This document shows, one piece after another, positions 8,747-17,024 of a stretch of DNA of 64,000 nucleotides (the stretch's first letter is position 1; each line of letters opens with the position of its first letter). Under the pieces are notes generated by a model. The model made no database searches. It worked only from the letters and a program-made list of their open reading frames with translations, and had not been told where the DNA came from. A program made the translations under genes and the position numbers. The stretch is from Paenibacillus curdlanolyticus YK9 (lineage in GTDB: Bacteria; Bacillota; Bacilli; Paenibacillales; Paenibacillaceae): NCBI RefSeq assembly GCF_000179615.1, contig NZ_AEDD01000001.1:496001-560000 (forward strand). Reading direction: 5' to 3'.

Positions 8747-10918
8747 TTGATCGGACATGAACTTGGAGGACGCTACGAAATTATTACCCGGATCGGCGGC
8801 GGCGGCATGGCGCTTGTTTATAAAGCGCATGACCTGCTGCTGAACCGGAAGGTTGCGGTCAAGGTGCTGCGCCAGCAATTCGTTCACGATGAGGAGTTTA
8901 TTCGACGGTTCCGCCGGGAGGCGCAATCGGCGGCTTCTCTCTCTCATCCGAACGTAGTCAGCATTTACGATGTAGGCCAAGAGGATGAAGTGCACTACAT
9001 CGTCATGGAATACGTCGAAGGCAGCAACTTGAACGAAATTATTCAAGAGCGCGCGCCGCTTCAGCCGGACGAAGCTATACATATCGCTGCACAGATTTGC
9101 GATGCGTTAGTGAATGCTCATCAGAACCAAATTATTCATCGCGATATTAAGCCGCATAATATTCTTATTGGCAACAACGGCAGGGTGAAAGTGACCGATT
9201 TCGGCATTGCGCGCGCTGTCACAGCTTCAACCATTACGCAAACCGGCTCCGTGGTAGGGTCTGTGCACTATTTCTCGCCGGAGCATGCCAAAGGGACAAG
9301 CACGGGCGAGAAGTCGGACCTGTATTCGCTCGGCATCGTGATGTATCAAATGTTAACGGGCAAGCTTCCTTTTCAGGGCGAAAGCCCGATCAGCGTAGCT
9401 TTAAAGCATTTGCAGGAATCGTTCGTCGAGCCTCGCGCGATTAACCCGCTTATTCCGCAGAGCGTTGAAAACGTCATTTTGCGGGCAATGCGCAAAAACC
9501 CGAACGAGCGTTATGCCTCAGCAAGCGCGATGCTGAAGGATTTGGAGACATCCCTTCAAGCGCAGCGGCTGCATGAGCCGAAGGCGACGTTCTTCAGCGA
9601 GTCGGATGACTTGGACGAGACGCGTGTCATGCCGGCTATACGGCCAGCAGCGGCGCCGGAGGCTCGCACGGCTGCCGAGGAGCGCCCTGCTTCTCGCGAG
9701 CGTGCGTCAGCTCAGCAGGCAGCTTCAAACACGCAGACGATTGAGTGGGAGGACGAGAAGCCTAAGCGCCCTAAGCCGTGGTGGAAACGCCCGATGCCGA
9801 TGATCATTGTGACGCTGGTCGTCATAGCAGGCCTCTATTTCGCGGTCAAAGCCGTTTCGAACAGCTTGGACGTTCCGGAAGTCTCCGTTCCTTATGTGGT
9901 GAATATGGAGGAAGCAGAGGCAGTTCGCACGATTGAGGAAGCGGGCCTGCTGATCGAGCAGCCGATCGTTCGCGAATTCAGCGATAAGGTTGAGAATGGA
10001 TTCGTCTATGAGCAATCGAAGGCCAATATGAAGGTGAAGAAGGGCGCTTCTATCCGGATATACGTGAGCAAGGGCGCAGAATTAGCGGGTATGGAGGATT
10101 ACACAGGCAGGCAGCTAACGGCAGCTATGGAGGAGCTTGAGGCGCTGGGCGTAGCCAAGGCGCGCATAAGCAACGAACCGCAGTTTAGCGATGAGGATCC
10201 GGGCACGATTTTGTCGCAGACGCCTGCTTCTGGCGAGTCCTTTGATCCCAAAACCGTTACCATCCGATTCACGGTAAGCAAGGGGAAAGAGACGGTAGAG
10301 ATGCCGGATCTGATCGGCAAGAAGGAAGCGGAAGCGAAAGTGCTGCTAAGCCAGCAAGGGCTGAAGCTGTCGGAGGATAATATCGTCCGTGAGCCAAGCT
10401 ACGAGCCGGAAGGTACGGTGCTGGGGCAGTTTCCTTACGAGAAAGGCGAGCAAGTGGGCAAGGGCGCTGAGGTGTCGATCACGGTCAGCTCCGGCTTGCC
10501 GTCGGATGCGGTACAGCGGAAGCAGCCTATCGTCATATCGCCTGCTCAGGCGGGCCATTCGAGCGAAATCCGGATTGTCTATTCCGACGCGACCGGGGAA
10601 AACATCGAGTGGGGCAAACGGAAAATTAAAGATACGCAACGATTCTCGATCAATGTCATCGTAGCTCCGAATAAGGATGCAACGATCATGGTGTTCCGTG
10701 ACGGACAGCTGGTTGATTCGTTCCCGGTAACGTATGATTCGGGTAACGAGCCATCGGAGCAAACGGTGCCTGGCAAGGAAGAGCCGCCGCCGGTCGTTGA
10801 CCAGCCTACACAAGGCGAGGTTCAACCGACAGATCCGAAAACCACTGGAACTGATCCTAACACGAATACTGCTCCAGATACCGGAAGTGAGGACAATCAG
10901 CCAGATGCCCAACAATAA
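8747..10918 (+). CDS. prkC: PASTA-domain membrane Ser/Thr protein kinase PrkC
   Basis: Membrane kinase that senses muropeptides and, in Bacillus, triggers germination. The kinase domain covers about residues 8-265, with the P-loop GGGGMALVYKA, catalytic HRDIKPHNIL and DFG. One transmembrane helix (MIIVTLVVIAGLYFAVKAV) lies near residue 350. Three PASTA repeats follow (about 375-585), then a further C-terminal beta domain and a Pro/Thr/Asp-rich tail. TTG at 8747 is preferred because GAGAGGGG lies 8 nt upstream; GTG at 8738, overlapping the stp stop, is the alternative (726 aa). The 3' end overlaps the rsgA start by 14 bp. Confidence 0.96.
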   Translation: MIGHELGGRYEIITRIGGGGMALVYKAHDLLLNRKVAVKVLRQQFVHDEEFIRRFRREAQSAASLSHPNVVSIYDVGQEDEVHYIVMEYVEGSNLNEIIQERAPLQPDEAIHIAAQICDALVNAHQNQIIHRDIKPHNILIGNNGRVKVTDFGIARAVTASTITQTGSVVGSVHYFSPEHAKGTSTGEKSDLYSLGIVMYQMLTGKLPFQGESPISVALKHLQESFVEPRAINPLIPQSVENVILRAMRKNPNERYASASAMLKDLETSLQAQRLHEPKATFFSESDDLDETRVMPAIRPAAAPEARTAAEERPASRERASAQQAASNTQTIEWEDEKPKRPKPWWKRPMPMIIVTLVVIAGLYFAVKAVSNSLDVPEVSVPYVVNMEEAEAVRTIEEAGLLIEQPIVREFSDKVENGFVYEQSKANMKVKKGASIRIYVSKGAELAGMEDYTGRQLTAAMEELEALGVAKARISNEPQFSDEDPGTILSQTPASGESFDPKTVTIRFTVSKGKETVEMPDLIGKKEAEAKVLLSQQGLKLSEDNIVREPSYEPEGTVLGQFPYEKGEQVGKGAEVSITVSSGLPSDAVQRKQPIVISPAQAGHSSEIRIVYSDATGENIEWGKRKIKDTQRFSINVIVAPNKDATIMVFRDGQLVDSFPVTYDSGNEPSEQTVPGKEEPPPVVDQPTQGEVQPTDPKTTGTDPNTNTAPDTGSEDNQPDAQQ

Positions 10919-11831
10919 TGAATTAAACGGTACGATCGTCAAAGCGCTGGCTGGTTTTTACTACGTTCAACCGGAAATCAGGCAAGAGCAACCGATTCAG
11001 TGCCGCGCACGTGGGATATTCAAGAAACGGGGCGAATCGCCGCTCGTCGGCGATCGCGTCGTCTACTCCCTTACGGATAATGGCGAAGGAACGGTTGAAC
11101 AAATATTGCCTCGCTCGTCGGAGTTGATTCGCCCGCCAGTTGCTAACATTGAGCTCGCGGTGCTCGTCTTCTCGGTAACGGAGCCGGAGTTGAATTTCCA
11201 GTTGTTGGACAAGTTCCTCGTCCATATTGAGCATGCAGGATTGGACACGGTCATTTGCTTGAGCAAAAGCGATCTGGCATCTGCCGAAGGCAAGGAAGGC
11301 GAAAGCGCCCGCGAAGCGCTGCGCCGCGTTCGAGCGGTATATGAGCCGCTCGGTTACGAAGTCTTCGAGACAAGCTCTCGCCTGTCGGAAGGCTGTGATC
11401 CGCTTCAGCAGCGGCTGAATCATCGGCTGTCTGTCTTCGCGGGGCAATCAGGCGTCGGCAAATCGTCACTTCTCAATGCGCTCGTTCCGGGTCTTACGTT
11501 AGAAACCAATGCCATTAGCAATCGCCTCGGGCGCGGGAAGCATACGACGCGGCATGTTGAGCTAATTGAGACAGGGATTGGCGGCTTCGTTGCGGACACG
11601 CCTGGATTTAGCCAGCTGGACTTCGAGGAGCTTGGCATCGAAGATTTGAGCTACTGTTTCCGCGAAATGCGGGAGCTGTCTCCATCCTGCAAATTCCGCG
11701 GCTGCACGCATGATCATGAGCCTGGCTGCGCGGTGCTTGATGCGTTGGAGGCAGGAGAGGTTGACGCGGGACGCCACGCTCATTACTTGGCGTTCATGGA
11801 AGAAATGAAAGAGAAAAAACGGAGGTACTAA
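10905..11831 (+). CDS. rsgA: Ribosome small-subunit-dependent GTPase RsgA (YloQ)
   Basis: Circularly permuted GTPase that checks late 30S assembly. G4 (CLSKSDL) precedes G1 (GQSGVGKSSLLNAL), and G3 is DTPG, the order diagnostic of the family. The C-terminal zinc motif uses Cys and His residues around CKFRGCTHDHEPGC. The N-terminal OB-fold starts MPNNNELNGTIVKALAGFYYV. The start at 10905 has GGAAGTGAGGA upstream and gives 308 residues. An upstream in-frame ATG at 10734 is inside prkC in another frame and was rejected. Confidence 0.96.
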   Translation: MPNNNELNGTIVKALAGFYYVQPEIRQEQPIQCRARGIFKKRGESPLVGDRVVYSLTDNGEGTVEQILPRSSELIRPPVANIELAVLVFSVTEPELNFQLLDKFLVHIEHAGLDTVICLSKSDLASAEGKEGESAREALRRVRAVYEPLGYEVFETSSRLSEGCDPLQQRLNHRLSVFAGQSGVGKSSLLNALVPGLTLETNAISNRLGRGKHTTRHVELIETGIGGFVADTPGFSQLDFEELGIEDLSYCFREMRELSPSCKFRGCTHDHEPGCAVLDALEAGEVDAGRHAHYLAFMEEMKEKKRRY

Positions 11832-11834
11832 CGC

Positions 11835-12479
11835 ATGACCATTATTGCACCGTCGATTTTATCGGCTAATTTCTCGAAGCTAGGGGAGGATGTCCAATCG
11901 GCTGAGAAGGCCGGCGGAGATTGGATTCACATCGATGTCATGGACGGCCATTTCGTGCCAAACCTGACGTTCGGTCCGATCGTGGTAGAGTCGGTTCGCC
12001 CTTATACCAAGCTGCCCTTTGACGTTCATCTGATGATTGAGAAGCCGGAGCTGTACATCCCGGCCTTCGTCAAAGCGGGAGCAGATCGCATTACGGTGCA
12101 CGCGGAGGCGTGCGTTCATTTGCATCGTGTCGTTCATCTGATCAAAGAGCATGGCTTGCCTGCAGGCGTGGCCATCAATCCAGGCACGCCGCTGTCGGCG
12201 GTTGAACCTGTGCTGGATGATCTTGATCTGGTTCTCATTATGACCGTTAATCCGGGCTTCGGGGGGCAGTCGTTTATTCCGCAGTCGGTCGGCAGAATTC
12301 GTCAGCTGCGCACGATGCTGCAGGAACGCGGCCTGGAGCACATGAACGTACAGGTAGACGGCGGCATGAATGCCGAGACGGCAAAGCTTGTGCGCGACGC
12401 TGGAGCGAATGTGCTTGTCGCTGGCAGCTATGTATATGGAGCGGCGGATCGTGCAGCTGCTGTAGCTTCGCTTCGTTAG
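11835..12479 (+). CDS. rpe: Ribulose-phosphate 3-epimerase
   Basis: Interconverts ribulose-5-P and xylulose-5-P in the pentose phosphate pathway. The TIM-barrel motifs are complete: [21 protein letters not shown] (metal His and catalytic Asp), [16 protein letters not shown] and VDGGMN. Length is 214 residues, as expected. The ATG lies 3 bp after rsgA with GGAGGTACTAACGC as ribosome-binding site. In B. subtilis this gene is followed by thiN; here a small membrane protein occupies that place. Confidence 0.97.
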   Translation: MTIIAPSILSANFSKLGEDVQSAEKAGGDWIHIDVMDGHFVPNLTFGPIVVESVRPYTKLPFDVHLMIEKPELYIPAFVKAGADRITVHAEACVHLHRVVHLIKEHGLPAGVAINPGTPLSAVEPVLDDLDLVLIMTVNPGFGGQSFIPQSVGRIRQLRTMLQERGLEHMNVQVDGGMNAETAKLVRDAGANVLVAGSYVYGAADRAAAVASLR

Positions 12480-12503
12480 ATCGAATTTCATCCTTTAATC
12501 GTG

Positions 12504-12526
12504 AGCCGGCCTTATGGCTGGCTTTT
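12504..12526 (+). terminator. Rho-independent terminator after rpe
   Basis: AGCCGGCC-TTAT-GGCTGGCT forms an 8-bp stem with one G-T pair, followed by TTTT. It would end the coaBC-rpe transcript or attenuate into the next ORF. Confidence 0.65.
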
Positions 12527-12549
12527 CGTTTGAAGACAGGAGGCGCTTC

Positions 12550-12831
12550 GTGGAGAAGTTTGAAGATCTGGATCGCAAGCCGCGTACAGGGTTATTCGTT
12601 GCTTTCTTTAGTTGGCTTTGCGGTATTTGCTTAATGTTGTTCGCGACGGTGAATGGGCCGATTCGTTTCGTGTTTTCTTTGCTGGCGCTCGTTATCGTGA
12701 TCCGCTCGTTCGGCAAGATCGACAAGGTGGCTCCGCGGGTGTGGTTTATTGTGCTCGCTATCGTCTGGTATTTGCTGCTCACGATCATTGTGACGATTGC
12801 GACCTACGATCCTCCCCCCGCAGCGAGTTAG
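12550..12831 (+). CDS. Small hydrophobic membrane protein of unknown function
   Basis: Not recognised. From the GTG at 12550 (GGAGG six nt upstream) it encodes 93 residues: a charged N-terminus (EKFEDLDRKPRTG) followed by three hydrophobic stretches (FVAFFSWLCGICLMLFA, FVFSLLALVIVI, VWFIVLAIVWYLLLTIIV). The ATG at 12514 lies on the rpe terminator and has no ribosome-binding site. It sits between rpe and spoVM. Whether it is conserved cannot be judged from the sequence alone. Confidence 0.65.
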   Translation: MEKFEDLDRKPRTGLFVAFFSWLCGICLMLFATVNGPIRFVFSLLALVIVIRSFGKIDKVAPRVWFIVLAIVWYLLLTIIVTIATYDPPPAAS

Positions 12832-12862
12832 GCTGGGCGCGCTGGAATAGGACGACTTGATT

Positions 12863-12929
12863 ACGCATAGGATGGTTACATGAACGATGGTTCCGCGAAG
12901 ATCCGAGGTTCTTGTAACCATTTGTGCGT
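12863..12929. repeat. Imperfect inverted repeat upstream of spoVM
   Basis: ATGGTTACA at 12872-12880 pairs perfectly with TGTAACCAT at 12913-12921, and the outer flanks (ACGCA and TGCGT) extend the match. The arms are 32 nt apart. It could be a leader structure or an operator for spoVM; no known motif was recognised. Confidence 0.45.
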
Positions 12930-12977
12930 TATGAAGGCGACGATCATCCGATGAGCGCGTTTGAGGAGGGATGGGGC

Positions 12978-13058
12978 ATGAAATTTTACACGATCAAGCT
13001 GCCTAAATTTCTAGGCGGTTTCGTCAAGGCCATCTTGAATACGTTCCAAAAAAGCTGA
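12978..13058 (+). CDS. spoVM: Stage V sporulation protein SpoVM (26 aa)
   Basis: An amphipathic helical peptide that inserts on the convex outer forespore membrane, anchors SpoIVA and starts coat assembly; it also inhibits the FtsH protease. The reading frame encodes MKFYTIKLPKFLGGFVKAI then LNTFQKS, 26 residues like the B. subtilis protein, whose first 14 residues as I recall them (MKFYTIKLPKFLGG) are the same. Pro9, essential for curvature sensing in B. subtilis, is conserved. GAGGAGGG lies about 8 nt upstream. The position between rpe and rpmB is the same as in B. subtilis. Small size makes it easy for gene callers to miss. Confidence 0.95.
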   Translation: MKFYTIKLPKFLGGFVKAILNTFQKS

Positions 13059-13095
13059 TGCGGCCGAGCTGACGATAGTTCGATCGTGGAAGCAA

Positions 13096-13151
13096 GCCTA
13101 TACCGACTGTATTTTGCATATGCAGAGTACAGTCGTTTTATATGTATAGGC
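13096..13151. repeat. 56-nt long palindrome downstream of spoVM
   Basis: Outer arms GCCTATAC and GTATAGGC, inner arms CGACTGTA and TACAGTCG, and a central perfect palindrome TGCATATGCA make a near-complete cruciform, with one 8-nt bulge (TTTTATAT) on the right arm. There is no T-run, so it is not a typical terminator. It lies between spoVM and the rpmB terminator. Confidence 0.7.
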
Positions 13152-13160
13152 GAGCCATAC

Positions 13161-13190
13161 AAAAAAGACCGTGTCATAAGACACGGTCTT
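13161..13190 (-). terminator. rpmB terminator
   Basis: On the minus strand, AAGACCGTGTC-TTAT-GACACGGTCTT is a perfect 11-bp stem followed by TTTT. It lies 30 bp past the rpmB stop codon. Confidence 0.9.
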
Positions 13191-13220
13191 CTGCTGGCTG
13201 CGACCGTAGGGTCGGGCCTA

Positions 13221-13409
13221 TTATACGCGGGTTACTTTGCCGGATTTCAGCGCGCGGGCGCTAACCCATACGCGTTTCGGTTTGCCGTCGACGAGGATAC
13301 GCACTTTTTGAACGTTAACGCCCCAAGAACGACGGTTCTTGTTGTTCGCGTGAGATACGTGGTTGCCTGTACCAGGCGCTTTGCCCGTAATTGCACATTT
13401 GCGAGACAT
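13221..13409 (-). CDS. rpmB: 50S ribosomal protein L28
   Basis: Ribosomal protein of the large subunit, 62 residues, beginning [20 protein letters not shown] and continuing with the typical [13 protein letters not shown]. The ribosome-binding site GGAGG lies 6-7 nt upstream on the minus strand. It has its own terminator and runs opposite to its neighbours, exactly as in B. subtilis between spoVM and yloU. Confidence 0.97.
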   Translation of the reverse strand: MSRKCAITGKAPGTGNHVSHANNKNRRSWGVNVQKVRILVDGKPKRVWVSARALKSGKVTRV

Positions 13410-13419
13410 GGATACACCT

Positions 13420-13969
13420 CCTTAATCGATGCGGAGCATCTGGCTTCGCAAGCATCCGCTCATTAGGCGGAGCGTAACAGCATGGAAAGCTTCCGCTGAA
13501 GTAGCTAGTCATACGTCTTCATGGTAACTCGGCTTCTCGTCACAAGAAGCGCATATAAACATACTTGAGTATCGTATCACAACTGCCTTTTCTTTGTCTA
13601 GTCCCAGCTCATTTTGAAAAGGGAGCTGGGAAGAAGAGATCGCAAATAGCTCCGTTTCAGCTTGTTTTGGGAAGAAAATCACTAGTAGGATGCAATTTGC
13701 GTCCACTATCTTCGTAATGCTATAGATAATTGTCGAAAAACATTGTAAAATGGCGATAATGTTACTCGAATCCACGGTATTCGGCTGACAGGAACGTCTG
13801 GGAGATGGCGCTCAAAGCATTGCCGCATAATCCCGTCACTTATGGATGCGTTTTCATAGTGACCTCACGAGGGCTAGCCCTGTTTGGCGCGCTTCTATAA
13901 CGTCAAGGATTATAGTACAATGTTGAAAAGTCCACAATAGAGATACATACGGAAAAGGAGCGGATCTCC
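13420..13969. other. Intergenic region between divergent rpmB and yloU
   Basis: About 550 bp with no convincing gene. It must hold the promoters of both genes, but no clean -35/-10 pair stands out. It contains three inverted repeats: CCCAGCTC/GAGCTGGG at 13603-13630, GTCAC-TATG/CATA-GTGAC at 13835-13863, and the 12-bp perfect palindrome AGGGCTAGCCCT at 13870-13881. The short minus-strand ORF at 13509-13775 has no good ribosome-binding site and no recognisable domain. Confidence 0.5.
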
Positions 13970-14329
13970 ATGCCACTGCAGCTCAGCACCGAGCTCGGAA
14001 AAGTACTCATTACAGACGAATGCATAGCCGTCATCGCAGGCTCTGCGGCATTGGAATGCTACGGATTGGTCGGTATGGCGTCCCGCAAGCAGCTGAAGGA
14101 TGGCATTGCAGAGCTGCTAGGCCGAGACAATCTGTCTCGCGGCGTGGAAGTGCGCCGAGACAACGATAGCCTCCACATAGACCTTCATATTATCGTAAGC
14201 TATGGAACCAAAATATCCGAAGTCGCGCATAACATTCAAACGAAAGTCCAATATGTGCTTAACGATGTAATTGGATTAGAGGTGGACCTCGTTAATATCT
14301 ACGTCCAAGGCGTGCGGGTACTCAAGTAG
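13970..14329 (+). CDS. yloU: Asp23/Gls24 family envelope-stress protein (YloU)
   Basis: A small cytoplasmic protein family linked to envelope homeostasis; the precise role is unclear. The 119 residues show the family pattern: GKVLITDECIAVIAG near the start, GMASR, and a beta strand/helix C-terminus ending IYVQGVRVL. AAAAGGAGCGGATCTCC upstream is a strong ribosome-binding site. It directly precedes fakA (19 bp), the conserved yloU-yloV pair. Confidence 0.93.
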   Translation: MPLQLSTELGKVLITDECIAVIAGSAALECYGLVGMASRKQLKDGIAELLGRDNLSRGVEVRRDNDSLHIDLHIIVSYGTKISEVAHNIQTKVQYVLNDVIGLEVDLVNIYVQGVRVLK

Positions 14330-14348
14330 TTAGGAAGGGGAATCTTTT

Positions 14349-16130
14349 TTGAGCAAACGCATGATTAACGGAACTGATTTTTCCCGCATGGCTGCTGCCG
14401 GTGCGGAGAGCCTACAGCGCAATGCGGAGTACGTAAACGCGTTGAATGTTTTCCCGGTGCCAGACGGCGATACGGGGACGAACATGAACCTGACGATGAC
14501 GTCAGGCATGAAAGAGCTTCAGAGCAAGCCTTCGCCAAGCCTTGGCAAAGCAGCCGAGGCGCTCTCCAAAGGGCTGCTTATGGGCGCTCGGGGCAACTCT
14601 GGCGTTATTTTGTCGCAGCTGTTCCGCGGGTTTTCTAAATCGTTGGCAGCGTTGGACGAGGCAGGTCCGGTTCAATTGGCTGCAGCACTCCAAAATGGCG
14701 TCGATATGGCTTACAAGGCCGTCGTTAAGCCAGTGGAGGGAACGATTCTGACGGTTGCGCGCGAAGCGGCTAAGCATGCCGTCCAGATCGCTCGCCGGAC
14801 CGCTACAGCGGACGAGCTTATGCGCGAAGTGCATGACAAGGCAAATGAGGCGCTTCAGCGTACGCCAGACCAGCTTCCTGTGTTGAAGCAGGTTGGCGTC
14901 GTTGACTCAGGCGGCCAAGGTCTCGTCTTTATATACGAAGGCTTCGCCAAAGTATTGTCGTCGGAAGCGCCAGCGGATGAGCCGATCATCACTGAAGCAG
15001 CATGGCCGGAGGATGTCGGCATGAGCGCCCAGCCAGCCGTTTTGGCAGCGCGTCCAGCTCCAACCTCAGCCCAGTCCAAGCTGGCAACCGGCGATATTGA
15101 ATTCCTGTACGACATGGAATTTTTCATCGACCGCAAGCTGGCGGGCCGTACGGTGCCTGCGTTCGACGAGCGCCGATTCAAGGAAGCGCTCGCGAAGGAC
15201 GGAGATTCGATTCTCGTTATCGAAAGCGATGATGTGATTAAGGTCCATGTCCACTCGCGCAAGCCTGGAGACGTGCTTAATCTTGCTCTCCCTTACGGAG
15301 AACTGATTGATATTCATATTCTGAATATGCGGGAGCAGCATCGCGACTTGCTTGAGGGCGAAGAGCATTCTGCCTCGCAAGCCCATCAGGCGGCAGAAGC
15401 AATGGCAGCTGCTGAGGTGCTGACAGGCGGCGTTGCGCCCCAGTCGGTTCCGCCCGATCACGTGCATGAGCTTGCGCCGTATGGCATCATCGCCGTAGCG
15501 ATGGGCGAAGGCATCGCCGATATTTTGCTGGACAACAATGTCGATATTGTACTGTCGGGCGGACAAACGATGAACCCTAGCACCGAGGACTTCCTGAAAG
15601 CGATTGAAGTGCTGCCGGCTGAGCATATCTATTTGTTGCCGAACAACGGCAATATTATTTTGGCTGCGGAGCAAGCTGCCGAGCTCTCGGGTCGCAGCGT
15701 CAAAGTGATCCCGACCCGTACGGTGCCGCAAGGCCTTGCTGCTGCGCTGGCGTTTAAAGAAGAGGAATCGGTAGAGCGGAACGCCGATTGGATGAAGCGC
15801 GCTGCGGATTCTGTTCGCACCGGGCAAGTGACGCAAGCGGTTCGCGACACGAACATCGACGATGTGAGCATCCGCGAGGGCGATTATATCGGCATTCGCG
15901 AGAAAGCGATCGTTGTATCTACCGCTGACTTGCTGGAAACGTGCCGCACGCTGCTGGATCGTATGCTGGAAGACGGCGGCGATCTAATTACGGTGCTCAC
16001 GGGCGAAGATGCGGACGAGAATGTAACGCAGGAGCTCGTTGCGTGGGCGACGGCTGCGCATGCCGATGTCGAGGTTGAAGTGCTTGCTGGCGGACAGCCG
16101 TTGTATCCGTATTTGTTTGCTATTGAATAA
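14349..16130 (+). CDS. fakA: Fatty-acid kinase catalytic subunit FakA (YloV, DAK2/DhaL domain)
   Basis: Phosphorylates exogenous fatty acids held by a FakB (DegV) protein, feeding phospholipid synthesis. The start is TTG at 14349 after AAGGGGAATC; 593 residues is slightly long for the family. The DhaL ATP-binding domain shows NVFPVPDGDTGTNMNLTM, GARGNSGVILSQ and VDSGGQGL. A middle domain (about 240-340) and a C-terminal DegV-like domain with LSGGQTMNPSTEDF and IPTRTVPQGLAA follow. The next gene is a DegV protein, its likely partner. An Ala/Pro-rich linker near residue 225-240 and another near 340-370 account for extra length. Confidence 0.92.
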   Translation: MSKRMINGTDFSRMAAAGAESLQRNAEYVNALNVFPVPDGDTGTNMNLTMTSGMKELQSKPSPSLGKAAEALSKGLLMGARGNSGVILSQLFRGFSKSLAALDEAGPVQLAAALQNGVDMAYKAVVKPVEGTILTVAREAAKHAVQIARRTATADELMREVHDKANEALQRTPDQLPVLKQVGVVDSGGQGLVFIYEGFAKVLSSEAPADEPIITEAAWPEDVGMSAQPAVLAARPAPTSAQSKLATGDIEFLYDMEFFIDRKLAGRTVPAFDERRFKEALAKDGDSILVIESDDVIKVHVHSRKPGDVLNLALPYGELIDIHILNMREQHRDLLEGEEHSASQAHQAAEAMAAAEVLTGGVAPQSVPPDHVHELAPYGIIAVAMGEGIADILLDNNVDIVLSGGQTMNPSTEDFLKAIEVLPAEHIYLLPNNGNIILAAEQAAELSGRSVKVIPTRTVPQGLAAALAFKEEESVERNADWMKRAADSVRTGQVTQAVRDTNIDDVSIREGDYIGIREKAIVVSTADLLETCRTLLDRMLEDGGDLITVLTGEDADENVTQELVAWATAAHADVEVEVLAGGQPLYPYLFAIE

Positions 16131-16154
16131 CCGTGTAGGAAGGGGGAGGAGCGT

Positions 16155-17018
16155 ATGCCTATGATTCGAATTGTCACAGACAGTACGGCCGATCTTCCGG
16201 CCGAAATAAGAGAGCAGCTGGGGATTGAGATGGTGCCGTTAGAGGTGCTCTTCGGCGAGGAGTCCTACTTGGATTCGGTGACGATTACGCCGGACGATTT
16301 TTATCAGAAGCTGGAGGCTTCGAGCAAGCCGCCGACCACATCGCAGCCAGCCTCTGTTACGTTCGCATCGACATATGAGCGTATTTTGGCCGAACAGCCT
16401 GACACTCAGATTTTGTCCATTCATTTGGCGGCTGCATTAAGCGGTACGTATCAATCGGCTGTGATCGGCTCTTCGATGGTAGAGGGAGAAGGGGCAGCCA
16501 ACATTACCGTATTTGATTCCAAATCCGCGTCCAGCGGCTGCGGCATACTTGTGCTGAAAGCGGCGGAGATGGCACGAATCGGCTGTACGATGGACGAGAT
16601 CGTGGAAGAGATTACGCGTATGCGCAAGGCGACGCACCTGTATTTCCTTGTCGATACGCTTGAATATTTGCAAAAGGGCGGCAGAATCGGGAAAGCATCG
16701 GCACTGATCGGATCCATCCTGAACATCAAGCCGATCCTGACGCTGGATGAAGACGGCGTCGTTACTTCGGTTGATAAAGTCCGCGGGCAGAAGAAAGCGA
16801 TGAATCGGATCGTTGAGCTGTTTGGCAATGATTTCGGCACGCAGGAGCCTGTCGCCGTAACGGTTGCTTATGCGCAGCATACTGGCGTTGCGGATGAGCT
16901 ATGCGCGCTGCTGAAGGCGACTTTTAACGTCGATCATATTACGTACTACGAGTTAGGGCCGGTCATCGGTACGCATGCCGGTCCAGGCACTGTAGGCCTT
17001 TTTATGCATAGGGTGTGA
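16155..17018 (+). CDS. DegV family fatty-acid-binding protein (FakB-type)
   Basis: Binds a fatty acid and presents it to FakA. The 287 residues show TDSTADLPAEI at the N-terminus, the lipid-pocket motif TTSQPASVTF, LSGTYQSA, and GGRIGKASALIGSILNIKP. The start at 16155 follows GGAAGGGGGAGGAG; an ATG at 16161 is an alternative two residues later. It stands in an operon with fakA and its stop lies against the recG start. Which FakB class (saturated or unsaturated) it belongs to cannot be read here. Confidence 0.93.
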   Translation: MPMIRIVTDSTADLPAEIREQLGIEMVPLEVLFGEESYLDSVTITPDDFYQKLEASSKPPTTSQPASVTFASTYERILAEQPDTQILSIHLAAALSGTYQSAVIGSSMVEGEGAANITVFDSKSASSGCGILVLKAAEMARIGCTMDEIVEEITRMRKATHLYFLVDTLEYLQKGGRIGKASALIGSILNIKPILTLDEDGVVTSVDKVRGQKKAMNRIVELFGNDFGTQEPVAVTVAYAQHTGVADELCALLKATFNVDHITYYELGPVIGTHAGPGTVGLFMHRV

Positions 17019-17024
17019 GTGACA

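Noticed and set aside
13086-13466. 126-codon plus-strand ORF over rpmB
   Set aside because: It is antisense to rpmB, runs through the cruciform and the rpmB terminator, and matches no family.
13509-13775. 88-codon minus-strand ORF upstream of rpmB
   Set aside because: No ribosome-binding site, includes the intergenic hairpin, and lies where the rpmB promoter should be.
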